DNA of 14,568 bases, taken from Clostridiales bacterium (GTDB lineage Bacteria; Bacillota; Clostridia; Lachnospirales; Lachnospiraceae). Under the pieces are notes generated by a model. The model was not told the DNA's origin. It made no database searches and was given only the letters and a program-made list of their open reading frames with translations. The DNA is taken from positions 1-14,568 of the forward strand of contig JAHZHN010000021.1 in the NCBI GenBank assembly GCA_019420275.1, read 5' to 3'. Positions within the stretch are counted from its first letter, which is position 1. Each line of letters starts with the position of its first letter. Both the position numbers and the translations under genes were made by a program. Shown here piece by piece: positions 1 through 7,100 of this stretch.

Positions 1-75
1 AACAATTTCTGGTTATGATCAAGTTTGCTTTAAAAGTTTGTAAAATTTATTTTTAGATGATCTGATGTTAGAATC

Positions 76-285
76 CTATACTAACCGATGATCAGGTTCT
101 TTCCCCTCAAACACTGATATTAATGCTTTTGCTGTCACAATCGATGTTGTTTCACAATTTTCGTAAGTCTCTGCTGATACATGAGGTGTAACAATATAAT
201 TTTCAAATTGAAATAATTTCTCTGAAATATCAATTGGTTCTTTTTCAAACACATCTGTTCCAAATCCTCTTATTTTTCCTTCCAG
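76..285 (-). pseudogene. C-terminal remnant of a D-2-hydroxyacid dehydrogenase, fused to a transposase fragment
   Basis: The last ~69 codons of an open frame (531 to 76) no longer look like a transposase. They read as the end of a D-isomer-specific 2-hydroxyacid dehydrogenase of the phosphoglycerate dehydrogenase type. Visible marks are LEGKIRGFGTDVFEKEP followed by an F-x-x-NYIVTPHVSAET segment, which corresponds to the family's conserved G-x-DVF-x-x-EP and TPH-x-(A/G)-x-(T) region with the catalytic His. The frame ends at a normal TAG (76-78). The N-terminal substrate domain and the Rossmann core are absent, so this cannot be an active dehydrogenase. The join to transposase sequence lies near 285, just after a YYDCYIC motif. 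The likely history is IS insertion in the dehydrogenase gene followed by an IS-adjacent deletion. The family assignment is fairly firm; the exact enzyme is not. Confidence 0.72.
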
Positions 286-531
286 ACATATATAGCAATC
301 ATAGTATTCGTCGTATACATACTCATATTTTCTGAAGAATCCTTTCTTTGTTTGCGGACTTTTGTATGGAAACAATGGTTCGATTTGATCTTCGATCAGA
401 AGATGTACGATTGCCGGGGTTTTATATCCTGCATCCAATACCATCATTTCTGGATGATATGATAGCAGCTTATCATAAAGTGTCTTGAGATTCCCAACCC
501 CCAACAGAAGGTGGAGTTTGGTTATGATCAT
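286..531 (-). pseudogene. IS1182-family transposase, central fragment in a shifted frame
   Basis: This ~82-codon stretch reads as the middle of an IS1182-type DDE transposase: TLYDKLL, then VLDAGYKTP (the second catalytic Asp in the family's DAGY motif), then YVYDEYYDCYIC. It is in a different frame from the N-terminal piece at 473-1117. The segment that normally links the DATH-type first Asp region to this point is mostly missing, so the two pieces are separated by a deletion plus frame change. The downstream part carrying the last catalytic Glu is also gone, replaced by dehydrogenase sequence from about 285. No ribosome binding site precedes the ATG at 531, so translation of this frame is doubtful. 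Confidence 0.72.
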
Positions 532-1117
532 TTTTATCTTTTAAATGCTTTTTCCCGTGTGCTTTTCTATCTTCATTGATTTCTTTTTTTAATTCTTCCT
601 CATACCAGAGAGCTTCTTGTTTTGCAATTCTGTTTCTCATCTTTTTGCTGTTTGCACAAGCTTTTACATGAGTGGCATCTGCAAAGATCACAGAAGTGTC
701 CACTAAATGATATTTCATACATTCTTCTAAGATATGCGAAAAAATCTGTTCAAACAGATCCGTACCTTTAAACCGACGTGTGTAATTTTTCCCAAATGTT
801 GAAAAATGAGGAACTCCATCTAATATATCAAGACCCTGAAACCAGCGATAAGCAACATTTACTTCTATTTCTCTGATTGTCTGGCGCATGCTTCGAATCC
901 CATAAAGATACTGAATAAAAACGATTTTAATTAATAAGACAGGATCCAGATTTGGTCTTCCATTGTCTGCACAATATTTATCTTCTACTAAGTCATAAAT
1001 AAAGTTCCAATCAATTGCTCTGTCAATTTTTCGGAGAAGATGGTCTTGGGGAACCATGTCATCCATACAAAACATGAGCATTTGACTTCTTTTTTTATCA
1101 GCATCTCTTGTCATCAT
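473..1117 (-). pseudogene. IS1182-family transposase, N-terminal fragment
   Basis: This is the first ~214 residues of an IS1182-type transposase, including the DUF772/InsH N-terminal domain. Recognisable parts are VPQDHLLRKID near the N terminus, GRPNLDPVLLIKI-x-x-IQYLYGIRSMRQT, a VAYRWF-x-G block, HFSTFGKNYTRRF, and DATHVKA, which holds the first catalytic Asp. The start is the ATG at 1117, with AGGAGG at 1126-1131, 8 nt upstream. The in-frame TTG at 1123 sits too close to that site. After a Lys-rich linker the frame runs into about 14 unrelated residues and stops at 473, where it overlaps the shifted central fragment. A full family member is roughly twice as long, so this copy is inactive. 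Confidence 0.85.
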
Positions 1118-1140
1118 AAGCAATCCCTCCTGTTAAGATT

Positions 1141-1169
1141 ATTATACCACGAAGGGAATAGACTGTATA
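1141..1169 (-). promoter_or_regulatory. Promoter of the IS transposase
   Basis: On the minus strand a perfect TATAAT (1141-1146) with an extended TGG is preceded by TATACA (1164-1169) at a 17-nt spacing. The -10 element lies about 24 nt ahead of the transposase ATG. This is a good sigma-A promoter and may still drive transcription of the dead transposase. Confidence 0.55.
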
Positions 1170-1452
1170 AAACTATCGGGTGGATAACATACACTTTTTT
1201 CTTGATAAAGTAATTCTACAAAAAAGAATTGTGGATAACTGAAGCATAAGAAAAGCCGGGACTTTTGTTCGGGACTTTGTCTACAGTCTGAGTAAAATAT
1301 TTTACTTTCTTTATCATAACAGACTTCACATATTTTACAATACACGCTCTCTTTCCCTTGTCTACGAATCGTAGACTCCACAAAAATGAGTTTTTCCCCA
1401 TATACTTACGTACTTTCTTCTTTCATCCGACAAAACACAAAAAATTCAATTC
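1170..1452. other. Gene-free region between the IS remnant and the glycan operon
   Basis: I see no convincing gene here. The short open frames are low-complexity and lack ribosome binding sites. The stretch holds the IS leader-end repeats (CGGGACTTT twice), two GTGGATAAC repeats (1180-1188 and 1231-1239), the second extending to a perfect DnaA-box match at 1230-1238, and a small dyad GTCTACG-AAT-CGTAGAC around 1360-1377. It is AT-rich towards the operon terminator. Confidence 0.55.
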
Positions 1453-1490
1453 AAAAAAATACTCCTGATCCCATACGATCAGAAGTATTC
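1453..1490 (-). terminator. Intrinsic terminator of the glycan-use operon
   Basis: On the minus strand a 13-bp stem (1477-1489 with 1458-1470, one G-U wobble and a 6-nt loop) is followed by a run of seven T residues (1453-1459). It sits about 27 nt after the stop of the DUF4091 gene, the last gene of the minus-strand operon. Confidence 0.85.
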
Positions 1491-1516
1491 TTTCTCATTT
1501 CTTCACTTTTCTTCCA

Positions 1517-3154
1517 TTACTCCAACGCCGCCAGCAATTCCTCATACACTTCCTGAAATCTTGCCGGATCATCATTGTAAGTATAGTTGTTCGTAAACAT
1601 CTTCCCAATCAGTTCATCATGCAGCTTTTCGTCTTTCTCTCTTAAAAGCTGCCACAATGCCGCATCTTCCGCGCCTCTTCTCTGCGCCTCCAGACGCATT
1701 CCCAAATTTGGTCCATCTTCGCCCGGATAGACCAAAAAAGAATCTCCGCACGGAAAGTTTGTACCGATTCCGGTATGATTCGGACAACTCGTTCCCTCAT
1801 AAGGATTCATTCCATTTTGAAACTGATTCAGTCCCCAGTGCAGAAAACCGGAAATTCTGTTCTTTGCACAGCCCCAGAATAAAAGTCGCCCTTTGATCAG
1901 TGCAAAATCCAGAAAACGATTCAACCAATGTCCTTCCGGTCCGCAACACACATATGTCCAGACCGTCTCTCCCAGTTCGATCAGCTTGTCAAACTCCTCT
2001 TTTTTCTTTTCATATCCGGCTGTTCCCGGCACCCAGATATCGATTCCGCCCCGGAACTGTGCAGAATCTACTGCTTCTATGATCTGAATTCCCGGAATAT
2101 ATTTTCGTAAAATTCCGGCTGCCAGATAATACTGCCGTTTTCTTGCTTCCAAAGCTTCCTGATTTTTATAATGAATATCCGGCTCATCATGAATATGGAA
2201 CAACACCTGTTTTTCCCATCCATACTTCTTTAAATAAGCCGCCAGACTCTGTACAAAGCGAACCGTAATTTCATACCCTTTGAAAGAATCCACCGGCACA
2301 TCTTTTGCCATCGAACACGTAAACCGATCGGTATACATATCCGGCATTCCGTCCGGCAGAAATCCTCGATCCAAAAGAACTCCCAACTCCATATACTGCA
2401 TTCCCTGTTCAAAGAAACACGAAATCATCGGAGTCAAATATTCAAAATCAAACTCATAGGGTTCTCTATTTACAACACACTGCTCATCCAACTGGATGAA
2501 AAATACATTCTGATGCATTCTACGCATTGCCTCTGCATACTTTTGAAGCATCTGTAAGTATGCCTCAGTTCCTTTTTCTACGTGATGAAATCGACAGATC
2601 TCATCTTCTGAAAACCAGTTTGTCACAAAAAATGTATGTTCCGGAATGCTGACGTCATATACTCGAACAGTAATTTTACACCGATACTCTCCTTCTATTG
2701 TCTGCGCTGTGATATACACGGTATGATTCCCGGGTTTCAGTCCTGCCTTTGCCTGCAGGCACATATAGACAGCAGCTCTCCCATTCTTTGTACAAATGCA
2801 TCCATCTTCTCTTTTTTCCAGACAATCATATACCCAAAATGGAGCCTTTCTGGTCACATAAGCTGGCTTTTCTTCCGGTTTTTCCATCAGAACCATTGCT
2901 CCACCCTGGTTTTCCCCATCTCCAGTATTGTATTCGACCGGAATTTCACGCATCTGATACCACTCTGCCTGAAATTCCTCCCCTTCCAGCTGCATTACGA
3001 TTTCCTCTGACGCTGTTTCCAACAACAATTGGATTCCCGGTTTTCCATCAAGCGGCATCCCAATATGCAGCTCTTTCTGCAGTGTTTCAAGAATACTATC
3101 TGGATATAAAAACTCTTCTTTTTCTGTTATAATTCCTCGATATTGATGTTCCAT
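1517..3154 (-). CDS. DUF4091 domain protein, GH123-like putative glycoside hydrolase
   Basis: This is a cytoplasmic protein of about 545 aa with no signal peptide. Residues ~1-170 look like a beta-rich N-terminal domain ending in PGNHTVYITAQ and the strand ITVRVYDVSIPEH. A barrel region follows, with QVLFHIHDEP; its adjacent Asp-Glu (D323-E324 here) matches the catalytic DE pair of GH123 beta-N-acetylgalactosaminidases, which use the substrate's N-acetyl group in catalysis. The C-terminal R-L-E-A-x-R-x-G-A-E-D-A-A-L-W segment is typical of DUF4091. The ATG at 3154 directly follows the upstream stop with TAGGGA before it. An upstream in-frame ATG at 3172, overlapping the oxidoreductase gene by 13 nt, is also possible. 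As last gene of the operon it probably trims imported sugar fragments. GalNAc specificity is family inference, not shown here. Confidence 0.8.
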   Translation of the reverse strand: MEHQYRGIITEKEEFLYPDSILETLQKELHIGMPLDGKPGIQLLLETASEEIVMQLEGEEFQAEWYQMREIPVEYNTGDGENQGGAMVLMEKPEEKPAYVTRKAPFWVYDCLEKREDGCICTKNGRAAVYMCLQAKAGLKPGNHTVYITAQTIEGEYRCKITVRVYDVSIPEHTFFVTNWFSEDEICRFHHVEKGTEAYLQMLQKYAEAMRRMHQNVFFIQLDEQCVVNREPYEFDFEYLTPMISCFFEQGMQYMELGVLLDRGFLPDGMPDMYTDRFTCSMAKDVPVDSFKGYEITVRFVQSLAAYLKKYGWEKQVLFHIHDEPDIHYKNQEALEARKRQYYLAAGILRKYIPGIQIIEAVDSAQFRGGIDIWVPGTAGYEKKKEEFDKLIELGETVWTYVCCGPEGHWLNRFLDFALIKGRLLFWGCAKNRISGFLHWGLNQFQNGMNPYEGTSCPNHTGIGTNFPCGDSFLVYPGEDGPNLGMRLEAQRRGAEDAALWQLLREKDEKLHDELIGKMFTNNYTYNDDPARFQEVYEELLAALE

Positions 3155-3159
3155 TTTCC

Positions 3160-4446
3160 CTATTGCCCACATGCAGATTCTTTCAATGAAATCATGCTGC
3201 CATTATCCAATCTGGATTTTTCCGCTGCAAGTGCGATATAGTGACTCTCCAAAGACGTTCCCAGATCAGTAATCGACGGGCTTTCTTTTCCTTTCATAAT
3301 GTAGTCGCAGAACTGCTGCACCATCCTGACGTCTCCACCGCCATGTCCGCTGAAATCTTCTGTCAACTTTGTAAGATCGATCTCCTCTGTCTCTTTTCCA
3401 AAAGGCGTATAGTAGATCATATGTTTTCCCATATCTCCTTCAATCTGCCCCAAAGTTCCCATAATCTTGATCGTTCGATTGCAAGTCGCACTGAATGCAC
3501 ACATGGAAAATGTCACTGTAATACCGTTTTCCATCTGTAAATTCACAACTTGATGATCCACAACATCATTGTCACAATGAAATACACACCTTCCATAAGG
3601 TCCTTTTTCCAATGCTTCTCTTACCGCATCTTCTGTTGGATGAATCACAAATGTATTTGCCGGCCATCCTGCTCCATTGCGAACTCCGGTACTTTTGTCT
3701 GTGATATAGATTTTTTCTGCATCGTATGGACAATCTTCTTTTGCTCCACATCCACTCATGCAGCGCTTTGCAGCTCCCTTTGGTGCATTTTCTTCCTTAA
3801 ACCAAGATAATTCTCCAAATGAAGATACCCGGCTGCATCCAGAATCTGACAGCCATACTAAAATATCCATATCATGACAGCATTTGGCCAGAATCATCGG
3901 ACTGGTTTCCCTGGAGTCTCTCCAGTTTCCACGAACAAAGGAATGTGCCTGATGAAAGAACCCTACATCTTCTCTTGCCTGAATATTCATGACCTTTCCA
4001 ACTGCACCGTCCAGCAACATTTCTTTGATCTTACTATAAAACGGTGTATAGCGAAGCACATGACAGACACATACTTTTCGTTGATATTCCCTTGCTGTCT
4101 CCAATAATAAGCGACATTCCTCCTCATCCGGAGAGACTGGTTTTTCCAGCAAAAGATGATATCCTTTTTTGATTGCTTCTACTGCATGTTTCACATGATC
4201 TCTGTCCTGTGTGCAGATAAACATCACATCTGCCAGTCTATCTGCTGAAAGCAGCTCCTCTGCACTGTAAAAACAATTTTCTGCTTTTAGATGATATCGA
4301 GTTTTCGCTTCTTCTACTTTTTCTTCCATAAGATCTGCCACAGCAGTCAATTCCATCTTCTCTGCATTCTGTTCAATGATGGGTGCGTACACCTGCAGTC
4401 CTCTGCTTCCAAGTCCCAATATCGCGACTGTCATTTTTTCTGCCAT
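3160..4446 (-). CDS. Gfo/Idh/MocA family NAD(P)-dependent oxidoreductase
   Basis: This is a 428-aa protein with an N-terminal Rossmann nucleotide-binding domain: GLGSRG at residues 11-16, VADLM, and the family hallmark EKP at 101-103 with its catalytic Lys. A C-terminal substrate domain follows, with K-x-x-HDMDILVWL (K188, H191, D194). An inserted segment at ~229-247 carries three Cys (C229, C233, C239) in a C-x3-C-x5-CPY-x-A-x-x-IY pattern. That pattern occurs in one branch of the family and could bind a metal; this is inference. The ATG at 4446 is chosen because GGAGG lies 8 nt upstream. The open frame extends to 4563 but would overlap the GH16 gene by ~100 nt. The family oxidises or epimerises sugars and inositols, and some members (GH109) are NAD-dependent glycosidases, so a hydrolytic role is possible. 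Confidence 0.85.
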   Translation of the reverse strand: MAEKMTVAILGLGSRGLQVYAPIIEQNAEKMELTAVADLMEEKVEEAKTRYHLKAENCFYSAEELLSADRLADVMFICTQDRDHVKHAVEAIKKGYHLLLEKPVSPDEEECRLLLETAREYQRKVCVCHVLRYTPFYSKIKEMLLDGAVGKVMNIQAREDVGFFHQAHSFVRGNWRDSRETSPMILAKCCHDMDILVWLSDSGCSRVSSFGELSWFKEENAPKGAAKRCMSGCGAKEDCPYDAEKIYITDKSTGVRNGAGWPANTFVIHPTEDAVREALEKGPYGRCVFHCDNDVVDHQVVNLQMENGITVTFSMCAFSATCNRTIKIMGTLGQIEGDMGKHMIYYTPFGKETEEIDLTKLTEDFSGHGGGDVRMVQQFCDYIMKGKESPSITDLGTSLESHYIALAAEKSRLDNGSMISLKESACGQ

Positions 4447-4465
4447 TTCTTCTTCCTCCAAATTA

Positions 4466-5710
4466 TCACTGTACCGGTACAAACATCCACTCATCATTCG
4501 TATCTTCATTGTTATTTCCGTAGGTCCATTGTATGATCGGAGCATTTTCTTCCAGAGATGCATCTTTCACACACAAAGCTTTTCCACTCAGTGCAGAAAT
4601 GATCTTAAATGCCCCTTCCTCTGTTGGGACCAGATACCATTTTTGATTCACTCCTCCGTGATATCCATACTGTATCACTGCGGTTCCGTTCGATGTTACC
4701 CCCTGATCTGCAACCAAATCCACACAGTTTCTATTGACTGCATGTGTCATTGCCCATGTACCGTCTCCTTGCTTCCAGATTCTCCACGCTCCCGCTGATG
4801 CTGCCTCTTTCTGTACAAGCTGCGTTGCACCACTTTCTTCTGAGTTTGGAATATCCAAAGCTTTTTTACTTTGTCTATTCACAATCTGATACAGCCCATC
4901 TTCTGGAACTCCTGCAAAATCACTGTCATAATAAGTTCTTACATAATCCACCAGAAATTCGCCCGGCAAATACTCTTCTACCGGCATCCCTAAATGCCCT
5001 TCCAGACTTAGCACCATATGACGGGAAAGTTCTGCAAAAGAATCCTCAATACTGCTCTTTTCCCAGGTTAACTGATCATCGAAATAAAAACGAAGTGTTC
5101 CGTCTCTTCTCTCCAATGCATATGTATGATAATCTGCACTGATGTCTTCCAGACCTGTCTTCCATCCCTTTGTTCCTCTTTGTAGATGAATCGACGGATT
5201 TTGATGCCATGTATGTAATGTGCTCGTCATTTTAGTATAATCAAATGTCTCCATGATATCAATCTCCGGGTTCGGATTCAGTGCATAATTCAGCGGAGAC
5301 GACTGCATCCAGATTGCACTTAATACATTTGCCTTTTTATCGAGTGCCTTCGCACGCACTTCCACATAGCTTGCCGTTCCCGGCACTTCAAATTTTGACT
5401 CCACCGCTCCAGCTGTGTAGTCTTTTCCATTATACACCTCTTTTTTTGCTGCAAGCACGAGGTTTCCATCTCTCACTGACACATTCTCTGGATGAAATGC
5501 CAGATCGGTTGTCACATCATACCAAATTCCATTTGTCCACTTTTCTTCGTTCAGGCAGGTACCATCAAATTCATCGGATGCAGCCGGAAGCAACGTCCAG
5601 TTACCTTTTTCTGGAGGCGCTGCTTCAACAGCTATTCCAGGACACTGGGAAATCAAAACCGCTGCCGCCGCTGCCATTGTCATATGTTTCAGATTTTTTC
5701 TCTTTGCCAT
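4466..5710 (-). CDS. Secreted GH16 family glycoside hydrolase with C-terminal ricin-type lectin domain
   Basis: This 414-aa protein has a Sec signal peptide (basic start, Ala-rich core at ~11-22, likely cleavage after VEA near residue 30). A GH16 beta-jelly-roll spans ~38-262. The active-site motif is EIDIME at 149-154: E149 nucleophile, D151 helper, E154 acid/base. It is the six-residue ExDxxE form of laminarinases, agarases, carrageenases and mucin-active GH16 enzymes rather than the five-residue lichenase form. The domain ends with the usual VDYVRTYY strand. Residues ~270-414 form a ricin-B/CBM13-type trefoil with repeats of the LYQIVN, DLVADQG and NQKWYLVP kind. The start at 5710 is supported by AAAGGAG 9 nt upstream. 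It probably makes endo-cuts in an external beta-linked glycan for uptake by the neighbouring transporter; the substrate is unresolved. C23 is not in a lipobox, so release or loose surface attachment is expected. Confidence 0.88.
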   Translation of the reverse strand: MAKRKNLKHMTMAAAAAVLISQCPGIAVEAAPPEKGNWTLLPAASDEFDGTCLNEEKWTNGIWYDVTTDLAFHPENVSVRDGNLVLAAKKEVYNGKDYTAGAVESKFEVPGTASYVEVRAKALDKKANVLSAIWMQSSPLNYALNPNPEIDIMETFDYTKMTSTLHTWHQNPSIHLQRGTKGWKTGLEDISADYHTYALERRDGTLRFYFDDQLTWEKSSIEDSFAELSRHMVLSLEGHLGMPVEEYLPGEFLVDYVRTYYDSDFAGVPEDGLYQIVNRQSKKALDIPNSEESGATQLVQKEAASAGAWRIWKQGDGTWAMTHAVNRNCVDLVADQGVTSNGTAVIQYGYHGGVNQKWYLVPTEEGAFKIISALSGKALCVKDASLEENAPIIQWTYGNNNEDTNDEWMFVPVQ

Positions 5711-5733
5711 ACCTGTCTTCTCCTTTCCGGGAA

Positions 5734-7089
5734 TTATCCCTTGACACCAGACGCCACGATACTTTGTTTCAACTGTTTTGAGAACAAGATCGATAACAGG
5801 ATCACTGGTGTAATGGTAACCACTGCAAGCCCCATCAATGCATTCTGTTTGGTTGCCACATTGTTTGAAATATTATAAAGTGCCACATTTAATGTCCACA
5901 GTTTCTGATCCTCTGTTACCAGCCATGCCCAGAAGAAGTCATTCCAGTTTCCAATAAATGTCTGCAGCGCGATCAGCGAAATGATCGGCTTGGACAGCGG
6001 CATACAGATTTTACTATATAGATAAAAACTTCCCGCTCCATCCAACTCTGCTGCCTCAAAATAACTTGCCGGAATCTGATCAAAGAATCCTTTGTACAAG
6101 TATACATAAAATCCATATGGATACAAAAATGGCAGAAGCAATGCCACATAATTATTGTACGCTCCCATTTGTTTGTACATGATCAACTGCGGAAGCATAA
6201 TACTTGCAAACGGAACCATCATTCCTCCCAGGAAGAAGAGGAGAACAAATTTTGCCGCTCGTTTTGACAGTTTCCTGCTGATTACAAATGCACAAACTGA
6301 ACACAGAATTACCTGCGCGATCATCGCAAATCCAATCACAATAATACTGTTAAACACAAATGTCATAAAACCAAATCTCTGAATGGTCTCGCTCTCCGGA
6401 TAGATATAACCCGGCATCTGTAAATAATATTTAAAACTTTCCAGATTCAGGATGTTTTTCACTTTGTCTCCCACACTGACCAGTGTTCCTGTTGTCTGGT
6501 ATTTCCCGTCCAGAATCTTCTCTGCTTTTTTCTCGAACTGATCTCCAAGTCCTTTTGGCGCTTTTTCAGAAACACCATTCAGATTAAATTCATAGCCAAT
6601 GGAATCACATGCACGAACGTACCGATCCTCATGAAGTAATACTTCTTTTTTAATCGCCGTTCCTTTATAGATTCCATAATCTTTTTCCATTTGCAGCTTC
6701 ATCTGATGGGCTCTGGAATAGTAAACAGTTTCTCCATCTTTTATGCCATATACTTTAATTTCCATAATGGAATCATCCGGCATTTTGTAACTGAGTCCCA
6801 TCATCACCAGAATGCTATCCTGCATCATCTGATCTTTCAGGTTCTCTTCGCTGCCATTTTGTTCCGAATAATCCAATACAACAGATAAACTGTTCGCCGC
6901 ATCTGGGAGCAGCTTTGGTGGAACCTCATAGATTTTCGAATTGTCTTTCATGGCACTGGACACTGCAAAAATCATAGGATACAGCATCAGTACCGCAAAC
7001 AGCAGGGATACTACTACCGCAACGATCTTCAATTTTCGTTCAGATCTTCCGAGTTTTTTCTTCGTTCTTTTTTGGCCTGTTATCTTCAT
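5734..7089 (-). CDS. Carbohydrate ABC transporter permease, MalG type, with a large extracytoplasmic insert
   Basis: This is an inner-membrane subunit of a CUT1 sugar importer. The N terminus is basic, with a first membrane span at ~22-45 and the usual SSAMKDN-x-KIYE-x-P segment. The remaining spans run from ~243 onward. The cytoplasmic EAA loop, EAAELDGAG at 345-353 followed by PLSKP, docks on the ATPase. At 451 aa it is well above the family's usual ~270-300. The excess lies between span 1 and span 2 (about residues 70-215), so it should face outside as a soluble domain. The AGGAGG site at ~7096-7101 overlaps the stop region of the upstream permease gene, suggesting translational coupling. 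No ATPase gene is in the window; a shared MsmX/MsmK-type ATPase encoded elsewhere is expected. Confidence 0.9.
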   Translation of the reverse strand: MKITGQKRTKKKLGRSERKLKIVAVVVSLLFAVLMLYPMIFAVSSAMKDNSKIYEVPPKLLPDAANSLSVVLDYSEQNGSEENLKDQMMQDSILVMMGLSYKMPDDSIMEIKVYGIKDGETVYYSRAHQMKLQMEKDYGIYKGTAIKKEVLLHEDRYVRACDSIGYEFNLNGVSEKAPKGLGDQFEKKAEKILDGKYQTTGTLVSVGDKVKNILNLESFKYYLQMPGYIYPESETIQRFGFMTFVFNSIIVIGFAMIAQVILCSVCAFVISRKLSKRAAKFVLLFFLGGMMVPFASIMLPQLIMYKQMGAYNNYVALLLPFLYPYGFYVYLYKGFFDQIPASYFEAAELDGAGSFYLYSKICMPLSKPIISLIALQTFIGNWNDFFWAWLVTEDQKLWTLNVALYNISNNVATKQNALMGLAVVTITPVILLSILFSKQLKQSIVASGVKG

Positions 7090-7100
7090 CCCCTGCCCTC

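Larger units (their letters stand above)
286..1300 (-). mobile_element. Remnant of an IS1182-family insertion sequence
   Basis: The unit comprises the two transposase pieces plus non-coding sequence upstream of the transposase start. The 3' end of the element was lost in the fusion to the dehydrogenase tail near 285. The other boundary is uncertain. The upstream non-coding part carries a pair of CGGGACTTT repeats (1257-1265 and 1270-1278) of the sort found in IS leader ends, so 1300 is only an estimate. No matching pair of terminal inverted repeats or target-site duplication can be seen, as expected if one end has been deleted. Confidence 0.6.

Noticed and set aside
1142..1401. Short minus-strand open frames in the IS leader
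   Set aside because: Translate non-coding repeats and the transposase promoter; no ribosome binding site or family resemblance.
2636..3132. Two plus-strand open frames of 124 and 127 aa
   Set aside because: Antisense to the DUF4091 gene, rich in Phe/Ser/Pro/His, no start signals; shadows of the real gene.
4447..4563. N-terminal extension of the oxidoreductase frame
   Set aside because: Would overlap the GH16 gene by ~100 nt; the ATG at 4446 has a strong GGAGG site and begins directly at the Rossmann fold.
5640..5645. Lipobox at C23 of the GH16 protein
   Set aside because: The residue before Cys is Gln, not Gly/Ala/Ser; a VEA-type signal peptidase I site follows.
5281..5781. 166-aa plus-strand open frame
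   Set aside because: Runs antisense through the GH16 gene and the 3' end of the permease gene, has low-complexity Leu/His/Pro/Ser composition and no ribosome binding site.
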